Below are positions 46,840 through 55,812 of a stretch of 64,000 bases of DNA, piece after piece. The stretch is from Saturnia japonica (Eukaryota > Arthropoda > Insecta > Lepidoptera > Saturniidae), in assembly GCA_033032175.1 (NCBI GenBank), contig CM065310.1:186001-250000 (forward strand), read 5' to 3'. The notes below the pieces were generated by a model, which saw nothing but the letters and a program-made list of their open reading frames with translations, searched no databases and was not told the origin of the DNA. The number at the start of each line of letters is the position of its first letter. Within the stretch, counting starts at the first letter, position 1. The position numbers and the translations under genes are program-made.

Positions 46840-47340
46840 CTGACTACACTGTTAGCCTTAGGGGCCCTAAAGCCGCTGCGGCTTTTACAGCTTCACCGGA
46901 CTTGGGGGCGAGCGCAGAGGGCACTCAGCCGCGAAAGTTTTGTGGACGACTCGCACGAGGGTGCCAAAGTGGCCGGACCTCGGCTCGGGCGGTCGTCACG
47001 TTCGCAAATAGGTCGCGATCTATTCGAATCCCTACACCTACGATTCGAGCTAACTAAATATACACATAGGCACGTTCCCTTCCTCCTGGGAGGAAGGAAG
47101 GAACCGTGCGTATGTGTATTCAATAATCGGAATGTTTCTACACTAACTAGCGCTAACTAACTAGCGTAAAAAAAGAAAAAAAAAGGTCCCTCACAGAACC
47201 TATGTACCTGTGTGGTGTGCACGTGTGTATGTTCATACGTGTGTAGTGTTGTATGTAGGTAGCTAAGTGATGCACGTACAGTGTCACTTGTATCGCGCGG
47301 GCGGTTGCCTGACCCAAGGGTTTCACACCGAGGAACGGAC
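46836..47340 (-). other. Jockey 3' UTR, copy B
   Basis: About 505 bases from the ORF2 stop to the poly-A. It contains (tgtg)-rich stretches, an inverted pair cttcctcctgggaggaagga at about 47079-47098, and the GC-rich block (cttgggggcgagcgcag) seen in the older fragments at 16541, 21822 and 37486. Confidence 0.85.
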
Positions 47341-50235
47341 CTAGGCTTGGGTTACCGCTAGAGAGGGTGGACGTGACGGGTGTGCTGGAGCGAAATTGAC
47401 CGCCCGCCCTCTGCGGAGAGAACGGCGGTTACGCGGGCGTGGGCGCTGGCACGCTCTGTTTGGAGAGACGGATGTGTAATATTTATTCGAATTTTCGATG
47501 TGATCGTCGGGATCAATAAAAATATTGCGCGGCCGGCGTTTGCACCGGATGTCCGTGGGTGCCGGAACATAAGTGGCGGCTGTTTTTATTAACGGATTCG
47601 CGTGGTTCGACGCGGTGTCGAAATACGAACGGGAGAGCTGTTTAACGTAGGCATGTATCGAAGGAAGCTCCATATCTCTATGGAGATCTACGCTTCGAAC
47701 ATACCACGGGGCCCCGGTGAGACGATAGAGGAACCTATTCTGTATCGATTGTAACCGTTTGAAACTCGACTCGGACATATGTGCGAACACGGCGCAACTG
47801 TATGTCAAAATTGGTCGAATACACGTCTTGTAGAGCGTGAGCTTATGTCGCGTGGACATTTTACTCACCGAACACAACAGAGGATGCAACCGGCCCAGGA
47901 CCCACGCGGCCCTGTTCCTAACCTTACGGATGTGGGGTCTAAAAGAGAGCCTACTATCTAGGGTTACCCCTAGATATTTGGTCTCTCTTACATACGGAAT
48001 CGGATTATCGTAGAGCTTAACAGGTTTAAGCTTCCACGGTATCTGTGACGAATCCGCATCGAAGAGCATCGCGGCGCTCTTCGAGGGATTAACGGCTATA
48101 CGCCACTCGTTAAACCACTTCCCGAGAGTGGTCACGGAGCGTTGGACTTTGTGTCTGAGGTGGGATCTATTCCTATCTGAGGCATATAAGACTGTATCGT
48201 CAGCGTATAGCCCTACCTCGACCTCCGGGAGTCGAGGTAGGTCACTGACGTACAGGTTAAATAGGCTAGGAGCCAGGATCGAACCTTGGGGAACGCCTGA
48301 GCGTATTGGACGGGGCGTGGACAATTCACCTTCCACTCTATAGCGAAAGGTGCGATCTGTTAGATAGTCGCGAATTATTTTAATTAGCCTATCGGGGACT
48401 TCAAAGTGATACAACTTGTAGATCAATCCCTCGTGCCAGACCTTATCGAAGGCCTTGGCAACGTCGAAAAAGACCGCAAGTGTACGGCGGGGTTTATATA
48501 ATTCAGCAAAATTAAATGCAACGTGCTCCGTGAGGCGGTGCACTTGATGAGTGCAAGAATATCTAGCACGGAAACCGAATTGCTCAGGCGGATAGAGGTC
48601 TTTCTCCTCTATTACTGACTTGAGACGGTTCAGAAGGATCCGCTCGTACATTTTCCCTAAAGTATTTAGGAGACTGATCGGGCGATAGCTGTCGGGAAGC
48701 GACGCGCTCTTGCCGGGCTTACGGATACCTATGACTATTGCCTTTTTCCAGGCGGCTGGAAAATGGCAGTGGACTATGGCTACATTGAAGATGCAGACTA
48801 ATAGAGCTATGAGGCGATCAGGAAGAAGCCTAAGTACTTCATTCCTGATCCCGTCGGGACCTGGTGCTTTTCTGAGCTTAAGGCTTTTTATAATGGAAAG
48901 AACCTCCTCAGACGTGACTGGGGACAGGGAGGCTGTCGCGGGGAGCTTATCCAGCTCCCGCACGCATCCATCGATACCCTCGACCCGGTCGGTATTTGCA
49001 TCGACACTGTTCGGAGAGCACTGGCTCTCCAAACAAGTGGCGAGGCACTCCGCCTTGTTGCTGCTATCGAAGGCGAGCGGTATACCGGGACCCCTCTCGA
49101 GGGGGGGCATAAGATAAGAAGCCTCTATTTTGAGGCTGCGAGCTAGTTTCCAGTAAGCCAGATGCGACGGCCTTAGCCCTTCGACGAGGGCGTCCCATCT
49201 GTGACTCCTGAGTTCTAATATGCGGGCTCTAACCGCTCTCTGAAGCGCGCGTAAGCGTGCGCGGTTTTCCTCGGTCGGATAGTGGTCGTGCGCACGAGTC
49301 GCCGCGTTCTTTTCCGTCAACAACGCCCGCACGTCGGCAGGGAGTACGAAGCGGCGATCGCTCGCCTCTTCGACCTCTCTCGATGCCTCTCCGATGCCGA
49401 CCTGCAGGTGGTCGACCAGGGAATCGATCGCGAGATCTACATCCGCAACGGACCCCAATACGTCCGGGATCCTATCTAAGCTGGACGAGGACGGCCTGTC
49501 CGCAAGATAATGTTTTAGCTTGGCATAGTCAACCACTTGGACCGAAGGAGGGCTAGAGTCGTCTGGTTGACCTAGCTGCATGATGACCGGACGGTGGTCG
49601 GAGTCGAGCTCGTGTACGACCCGAATGAGTCGTAACCGAAGCGCGATACCTTTAATGAGAGCTACATCAAGCACTGTCGGCATACAGTTGTCTTGAAAGT
49701 GGGTGGGAGTGGGTGGCGCTATGACATCAAAGTTTAGCACGTTCGTTAGCTCTTCGAGTTTAACCCCATTACTGGAGTCTCTCCAATTGCCAAACGAAGT
49801 GTGTCCACAATTGAGGTCACCCGCTATAATGACCGATTCACCGAGCGAAAGTAGCTTTTCTAGGTCAGACCTGAGAGGCTCTTTCCTCGGCGAGAGATAA
49901 ACTGAAACTAACGTTATGGACGGGTGGTCGGTCATTCCTAGTCTACACACGGATACTTCCATATTGGTAAGTATCGGAGGATCTACCGGCGTACAATATA
50001 ACGATCGTTTGTAATAAATGAGAGTGCCGCCCCCGCGGCCGGCCCGGTCATTTCTTACAATATTGTAGTTCGCGATTTTCGGATCACGTTTAGCACGCTT
50101 TAAGAGCGTCTCCTGCACTAAAAGAACATCTACTTGGTGATCTTTAAGAAAGGTCGCGACGAGATCACGCTGCGGTAGTAGGCTTCGCGCGTTAAAAAAA
50201 GAAAGATTTAACGCTTTCGGCTTAAACTTTGCCAT
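47341..50235 (-). CDS. Jockey ORF2 (endonuclease / reverse transcriptase), copy B, intact
   Basis: 964 codons. The N-terminal endonuclease (residues ~8-220) has FFNARS (N15), QET (E42), GDLN (D140, N142), TVLD (D190) and SDH (S212-H214), the residues that nick target DNA in this family. The RT (~440-720) has KAPGPDGI (456-463), SYRPISLL, the palm FFDVAKAFDKVW (Asp 591), GVPQGS (647-652) and the catalytic YADD (677-680). The C-terminus has the Jockey-type thumb segment IQNRFLYRLTGAPWYVRSVDL. There is no RNase H domain and no long Cys-His motif after the RT. It overlaps the end of ORF1 by 14 bases. The start at MAKFKPK is shared with copy A. Expected to act with ORF1 protein in target-primed reverse transcription in the nucleus. 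Confidence 0.96.
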   Translation of the reverse strand: MAKFKPKALNLSFFNARSLLPQRDLVATFLKDHQVDVLLVQETLLKRAKRDPKIANYNIVRNDRAGRGGGTLIYYKRSLYCTPVDPPILTNMEVSVCRLGMTDHPSITLVSVYLSPRKEPLRSDLEKLLSLGESVIIAGDLNCGHTSFGNWRDSSNGVKLEELTNVLNFDVIAPPTPTHFQDNCMPTVLDVALIKGIALRLRLIRVVHELDSDHRPVIMQLGQPDDSSPPSVQVVDYAKLKHYLADRPSSSSLDRIPDVLGSVADVDLAIDSLVDHLQVGIGEASREVEEASDRRFVLPADVRALLTEKNAATRAHDHYPTEENRARLRALQRAVRARILELRSHRWDALVEGLRPSHLAYWKLARSLKIEASYLMPPLERGPGIPLAFDSSNKAECLATCLESQCSPNSVDANTDRVEGIDGCVRELDKLPATASLSPVTSEEVLSIIKSLKLRKAPGPDGIRNEVLRLLPDRLIALLVCIFNVAIVHCHFPAAWKKAIVIGIRKPGKSASLPDSYRPISLLNTLGKMYERILLNRLKSVIEEKDLYPPEQFGFRARYSCTHQVHRLTEHVAFNFAELYKPRRTLAVFFDVAKAFDKVWHEGLIYKLYHFEVPDRLIKIIRDYLTDRTFRYRVEGELSTPRPIRSGVPQGSILAPSLFNLYVSDLPRLPEVEVGLYADDTVLYASDRNRSHLRHKVQRSVTTLGKWFNEWRIAVNPSKSAAMLFDADSSQIPWKLKPVKLYDNPIPYVRETKYLGVTLDSRLSFRPHIRKVRNRAAWVLGRLHPLLCSVSKMSTRHKLTLYKTCIRPILTYSCAVFAHMSESSFKRLQSIQNRFLYRLTGAPWYVRSVDLHRDMELPSIHAYVKQLSRSYFDTASNHANPLIKTAATYVPAPTDIRCKRRPRNIFIDPDDHIENSNKYYTSVSPNRACQRPRPRNRRSLRRGRAVNFAPAHPSRPPSLAVTQA

Positions 50236-52120
50236 TGAAAGGCCCTAAGTTATTATTACACGCCTCACGGTCGAGACGTTGTAGTGTCTCTGAGAGGCGG
50301 GGGAACGCGCAAGCGGTCTTGATGAGACCGAAGCGCTCCAGATGGTCATTGTAGTCAATGAGCTCGCGGATATCGTGCTCGCGAAGGAGCAGTATCATTA
50401 AGTCGTTACTATTAACGACAACGTTAGCGGGCGCGCGGGGCGCGGGAATATTCATAGCCATAAGGGGCTGTGGATTGGGGCGACGGGGGCCCCATGCGTT
50501 CTGCGATGAACGCACGGGTTGCGGTTGCACCGCGCGGGGTGCGGAGAGGCCGGCGGCGGCCGGGGACTGGCGCGGGACCGGCAGCGCGGGAAATTCCCCT
50601 GACGCCAGCGGGGGTTGCGCTTTGATAGCTGAGGCGGGGGGCGCCGCCCGGGGGGCCGCCTGCCTCTGCGTGCGTGGCCGCGTGGTGCGCGGGGCCTTGG
50701 GGCAACCGCGATAATTCGCGGGATGCCCCTCCTCCCCGCATAACACGCAGCTCGGGGGGACGACGGAGTCACGCTCGCGCGTGCACTCCCGTGTGGGGTG
50801 GTCCTCTCGGCACTTTACGCACCGCGGACGAGAATGACAGTTACGAGCAGCGTGCCCGTACAGCTGGCAGTTGTGGCACTGCGCAGGCTGGTGGTTTTTG
50901 TATGGGGGCTCCACGTTAATCCCGGAGAGCCCGCACACCGTCTCTAGCTGGAAGATGGCCTTTCCCTCGGGGGAAAGGTCCAATATGGCCACTACCATTT
51001 GTAGTGGCCGCTTATCTTTACTGTACATCCGGTGTACTTCCCGGATGGGATAACTTTGCTCCTTGAGCGAGGAGCACACCTCCGACGGGTCGAGCTCCAC
51101 CGGAATGCGGCGGATGACCACTCGGAGGACGCGCTCCTCCGCGAGAGAATAGGTGTAGAATTGCAGACCTTTCTGCCGGAGGAGGGTGGTGAGTTTGCGG
51201 TGAGTTTCCGAAGAACTCACCGAAATGGAAATCCCGTTGACTATATTCCTAGCCTTGTGATACTCGAGTTTGAGTCTGCGCATTTCATTGCAGACTCCCA
51301 TCCAGGCCGCCTTGTCCCGGATTATGATTGGAGGTGGGGCACGCTCTTTTTTCCCGCCGGCGGGCGCGGGGAGCTGGGAGGACGCGGGGGCGGCGGCGCC
51401 CCTGATTGTTGCCTTAGCTATTACCTTAGGCGCCGGTTGAGCAGTCGGACTGCTACGCGCCGTTCGCTTACGCGACGCCACGACGGTGAAGCCGTCGTTC
51501 TCGGTATCCATCTCCGGAGATGGATCCGAACTCGCGGGCGAGTCTTGTTCGACCGGAAGGGCCGAAAACGAATTTTTCGTCTTTAACGCGGTTTCCGTGG
51601 ATCGCGCGGGACGGACGTACGGGCTATTTTTGGTAACCCTAGATTGTGACCGCGAATTACGCGGCCCTCGCCTGACGGAGGCGGGGCTTGACCCGCGCGA
51701 TTGGCTAGTCGGGACAGGGGGCGTGGCCGTAGACGTGGCCACGGCCCCGGATGACGCGGCGGACGGACGCGCAGCGCTGCGTGTGAGACGTTTGGGCGCG
51801 GCGCCGACCGGCGCGGCGCCAGTCGGTATAACGGTCGCGGCCGTGACGTCATCGGCCGCCTTGCTACCTGAAGCGGCCGCCTCGCTACCTGAAACGGCCT
51901 CATGACGGGTCGCGGTCGCAGCGGTGCGACGCACGCAGGCGTTCTCAGGTAGATTACGGTATTCCTCGTCTAGAGAGGGACACCGTAATACGACGAAATT
52001 TTGATAGCGCTGGTATTGAAATTCCAGCGCTTTCATCCTGGCTTGCAACTTGCCTATGCAAGTGGCCAGGTCGGTAACGTTATTTGCCATGACGGCAGAA
52101 GAGGGAGGACAATGGGACAT
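50222..52120 (-). CDS. Jockey ORF1 (gag-like nucleic-acid-binding protein), copy B, intact
   Basis: 632 codons. The N-terminal helix (about 19-42) is followed by a low-complexity Ala/Pro/Ser region to about 260, a folded region (about 268-405) and three zinc knuckles: C415-C418-H423-C428 (CX2CX4HX4C), C434-C437-H441-C446, and C458-C461-H466-C473. A Pro/Ala-rich stretch follows to about 560, then a short helical tail. The C-terminus (NNNLGPFNGKV) differs from copy A because of a one-base length change and makes ORF1 overlap ORF2. GC content is high, which opens several long antisense frames that should not be read as genes. Confidence 0.95.
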   Translation of the reverse strand: MSHCPPSSAVMANNVTDLATCIGKLQARMKALEFQYQRYQNFVVLRCPSLDEEYRNLPENACVRRTAATATRHEAVSGSEAAASGSKAADDVTAATVIPTGAAPVGAAPKRLTRSAARPSAASSGAVATSTATPPVPTSQSRGSSPASVRRGPRNSRSQSRVTKNSPYVRPARSTETALKTKNSFSALPVEQDSPASSDPSPEMDTENDGFTVVASRKRTARSSPTAQPAPKVIAKATIRGAAAPASSQLPAPAGGKKERAPPPIIIRDKAAWMGVCNEMRRLKLEYHKARNIVNGISISVSSSETHRKLTTLLRQKGLQFYTYSLAEERVLRVVIRRIPVELDPSEVCSSLKEQSYPIREVHRMYSKDKRPLQMVVAILDLSPEGKAIFQLETVCGLSGINVEPPYKNHQPAQCHNCQLYGHAARNCHSRPRCVKCREDHPTRECTRERDSVVPPSCVLCGEEGHPANYRGCPKAPRTTRPRTQRQAAPRAAPPASAIKAQPPLASGEFPALPVPRQSPAAAGLSAPRAVQPQPVRSSQNAWGPRRPNPQPLMAMNIPAPRAPANVVVNSNDLMILLLREHDIRELIDYNDHLERFGLIKTACAFPRLSETLQRLDREACNNNLGPFNGKV

Positions 52121-52731
52121 TTTTATTTTATTTTAAATTAAAGGCCTCCCTGCCTTAGGGGCAGGGGGGTGCGCCAAAAACTTAAAAAGACTATCGGAGT
52201 CGGCAAGAGACCTGTGGTCAAGGTGCAATGACACACAGGAAGGACCTATCAACCCTAAGGAGCCCTAACAAGCCCGGGGCCGAGGACGCAGACCGGTAAT
52301 TAAACCGGGCTAGGCCCAAACAGGTTCCCGGGGATGGAGTGTGCAGGATCGGAAGGTTTGGCAGGAGACACCTGGGGCAAGACTATGCGATAACCGCAAA
52401 GGCCTAGATTCCCAGGCCCGTCCGAGTCTGGCTGTTTGCCTCTGAAGGAGACAACCAGCGGGCTGCTCGGGTCACGCCCCGCTCACTTTAGTTAGCACCG
52501 TCAGGTATCCAGTGAGCGACCACAAAACCGTGGATTTATAAAAAACAAGCAAGTCGCACCGAAAAGTGCGGTTTACCACGCGAGCGTTAGACACCAGTTG
52601 GTTTACGTCGTTATTGCAACAATATATTCGAAATAAATTCCAAATATAAGATCGCAACAATTAAGTCACGTGATGGTCGAGAGCACAAACGGAGCGACAC
52701 GTCCGTTCGCGATCAAGACCAAATCGGAACT
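52121..52731 (-). promoter_or_regulatory. Jockey 5' UTR with internal promoter, copy B
   Basis: Identical promoter layout to copy A: A(+1)GTT at 52731 and GGACGT at +28 to +33 (52704-52699), with no TATA box. An internal promoter lets a new copy carry its own start signal to any insertion site. Confidence 0.6.
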
Positions 52732-52745
52732 CCAGATGATTTCAT
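52732..52745 (+). repeat. Target duplication, occurrence 3
   Basis: CCAGATGATTTCAT is followed by unique DNA (acaggcgaacc). Identical to occurrence 1. Confidence 0.92.
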
Positions 52746-55544
52746 ACAGGCGAACCTTATATAGCCAGCGCCACCCGCACGTGTGATTCTAATGTATTAC
52801 AGAATTACGAAAAAACTTTCGTACATTTCGTACTTTACAAAAATCATTATTGGATTCAACTAAGATACATTCATTTATTTTTATAGTTCATAATAATATA
52901 CCTATGTAAGGCTTATACAAATATATAATAAAACTGATTTTTATATTATTAGTACCATAATATGGTCTTCGGGGTGAGATTGTAAAAGTTTATCTCCTGC
53001 AATTTGTCACGTCGACTGTTCGACCGCGTCAGCGCTCGCCCGACAAAACTGTAATAAGAATGTATATCATGTTGACAGACGAATTTCATCGCGACAATAT
53101 CGATTTTCTAATCTCGTATTTCATGTAGTACGTTGAATAACGTTTTTAAACATTTCAAAATCAACGAAACGAGAGTACGGGACCCACGGAACCCGATATG
53201 TCCCTGCCCGCTAAACCGCACCGTTGAGAACACCACAGCACAACGAGATAAGTTTCAGACTTCAACATCGTGAGTTAAATTTATTACTATATCTGTTGCT
53301 GATCTGCGCTAACACGAACCAAAACGTAAAATATATTAAGTAACACTTTCTTTTATTGTCAAGAAATTAATTAACAAATTGGTAGTTTCTTCTTAGCAAA
53401 TGTCATCATAAAAGTCATAGCATTAAGGAAATACTGATAACAAAGTATGACAATAAAGACTAGGACAGCAAGAATAAGCAACATAGTGTACTGTGTGAGT
53501 TGTGAAACTTTACGAGTTACAATTTGTCGACCGTGGCTCGTAGCTACTGATTACGGTTTGGTTTCCGTCTCGATGAGTCTCGCTGTTTCGATCCGATCTT
53601 TTAATAACCATATTTGTATTGAATATTTCAATATTGTTAATTACGTTTGCTGCTCGCGAGACAGGATTTATGTTGATTAAAAAGTGTTGTCAGCTTCTGC
53701 TTCATTCACATTCGGCAGAATTACGATCTCTTCTAACAGATCTTTATCTTACTATGTTCTTAATTAAAGCTAAAGAGCTTTATAGCAACGGATTCTTGAA
53801 TTGTATTACGTAATTTGAATTAATGCCAAATTAGTAAGGGTTAAAATGACTATTTCTATAGAAGGTTACATTATCTCTTGGAGTTCAATAGCGAGGTGTT
53901 CGCAAGGCCCTATTAAAGTGATAGCAGAGAATAGAACAAACCAGTGTGTCCAGGTCTAGCAAAAGGACCAAACACTATTCACACGGCGACTCCCCGAGTA
54001 TTACGTCTCTCGCACATATTTACGAGTACCAATTTAATATTAAACCTACACCTGGTGAAGCTGTAGGAACCTTCAGAGGCTTCAGAACCCTTAATGCTAG
54101 CTTTATAGTGAGTACAAAGCGTATCAAAGGGTAGATCAACAATATTCTGATTGACATAATTATGTGCACATTCAAGAAATTAAAAGTTTCTGTAGCCGAA
54201 ATCGTCCAGGATGACACACACACATAGTCGTATACACTAACAATTTTCCTGTATAGTGTATATTATGGTGATATTCTTTGGTTCAAACTTTGTTGTCTGG
54301 TTTATCATGTATAACAATAATTTGTATGAGCAGTCTGAAAACTATTTTTATAGATTTTGTAAATAGTGTAGATACCGCGACAAGACCAGTCAGTGAACTC
54401 TTCGCGTCCTTGAGAAAGCCAATTCGAACAAATTTAATCTCCCCAGTACCCAGACAGATCTTTGAAATACATTTTTATAAATACTCATGTTTTTGTATCA
54501 AGTACCTATATAAAATGCCTACAGCGTAGAGCTTAGTTCAAAAGTGATTAAGAAATTGATTCGTATTATAATATATATAAGGATTTTCTTAAATTTAAGA
54601 TGAATGTAGAACAGATATATTCTCGTAACGCACCTAATGTTACCCCGGTGTTACTAGTTGCGTGACTAGTGGCGCGTCGCTGTCACACTGAGCACGTTCA
54701 GATTGTTTTGTTTATTGTACTTACAAGTTGACGTGGCTATCGACGTACAAAAGTACTGTTTATAAGTACCTGTGGTGTAATTATTTTGTTATAATGAGAT
54801 AATACTTGAAAATATAGTATAATAGGTAAGAGTAACAAACAGCAGAGACGTGGACGGAAACCATCTGTTGTCTCGGCGTGGAAACGGACGGAGTAATCTT
54901 GATCAATGAGCGCGACACCTCGCCGCGACACGCGACACGCGCGACACCTTTCATCGCAATAGCGCGTGTCGTGTGTCGCGTGTCGTGTGGCGAGACCGCG
55001 AGACCTGCCACCTCGCGTGAAAGATACCCTCTATATTTAAACTCTTTTTCATATCTAAATGGAATTCATCTCGTTTTAAACTCCACTAATGTTTGAACTC
55101 TTATTTATCGTGTTAGATACTAGCGTACGACCGCAGTCTCGTCTGATGTAAGCTGAGGTCAACCCAGGTCAAATGATTTTTCAGTAAAAATCAATGATTT
55201 TATCAAATCTCTTTATTAATTTCAAGTACGGATATGGAAAATACGTAATTAATTTTATACGTAAACACCACAATAGTAATAAAATATTTCAATAAAACTT
55301 GTTATTTGCGTATTAAACAGTTTTAAAACATACTCGTCTTTTACACATGAAATAATAAAATTCTATGCGAATCAAAGAGCGCCCTCAAACAGAATACTAA
55401 GACTCAATTAAATTCAAAAAATTCAATTAAACGGTAAGCATTGTTTAAAGCCGTGAATTAATTTTCAGTATATAAAGGCAGACAAGGCTATTATTAGGGC
55501 CGCCAACTCTAACACTATATTATACATATTTAAAAACGTTACAT
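52746..55544. other. Unique AT-rich DNA, no gene recognised
   Basis: Apart from the GC-rich palindrome at 54918-54997, nothing is recognised. Frames at 53447-54529 are AT-driven and motif-free. Confidence 0.45.
54918..54997. repeat. GC-rich imperfect palindrome of CGACACG units
   Basis: The left arm ctcgccgcgacacgcgacac and the right arm gtcgcgtgtcgtgtggcgag are inverted copies separated by about 20 bases containing ctttcatcgcaat. Each arm is itself made of short CGACACG-type repeats. It would fold into a long GC-rich stem. Confidence 0.8.
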
Positions 55545-55812
55545 TATAAAACATACCATACTATCACGTCTGTATTCCCCGAAGGGTTAGGCAGAGGTGT
55601 ACTAATGTACACCCATAGTTCGCCGAGTATGTTTTTAGGTCCCATGTAATAGGGGGCGAGCCTATTGCCATTAATCGGGCACGAAACCAAACTCCGAGCT
55701 GCAACTGAGAATTTCATAGTAAACACCCAATAACACTTTACTCGACCTGGAATTCAAACCCAGGACCTCGCTCATAGCAGTCGCGCTTACGACCACTAGG
55801 CTAAACGAGGTA
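55545..55812 (-). mobile_element. tRNA-derived SINE, most complete copy
   Basis: On the minus strand the A-box TAGCCTAGTGG (55803-55793) and the B-box GGTTTGAATTCC (55760-55749) have tRNA spacing. Then follow aataggctcgccccctatta, catgggacctaaaa, gggtgtacatt and ctctgcctaacccttcgggg to a 3' end near 55545. It shares its head with the copy at 16165 and its 3' half with the one at 28092. The tRNA source is not resolved. Confidence 0.85.

Larger units (their letters stand above)
46795..52731 (-). mobile_element. Full-length Jockey-clade LINE, copy B (both ORFs open)
   Basis: 5.9 kb with the same layout as copy A, and ORF1 and ORF2 both uninterrupted. Poly-A of 42 residues (46794-46835 on the plus strand). 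Flanked by CAGATGATTTCAT on the left and CCAGATGATTTCAT on the right. Long poly-A, intact frames and a clear target duplication all indicate a young insertion that may still be able to move; this is inference only. Confidence 0.95.

Noticed and set aside
40845..52745. Tandem Jockey pair as an assembly duplication
   Set aside because: The copies differ by many substitutions, ORF1 length, a frame-breaking indel and poly-A length, so they are distinct sequences. Long reads would still be the final proof.
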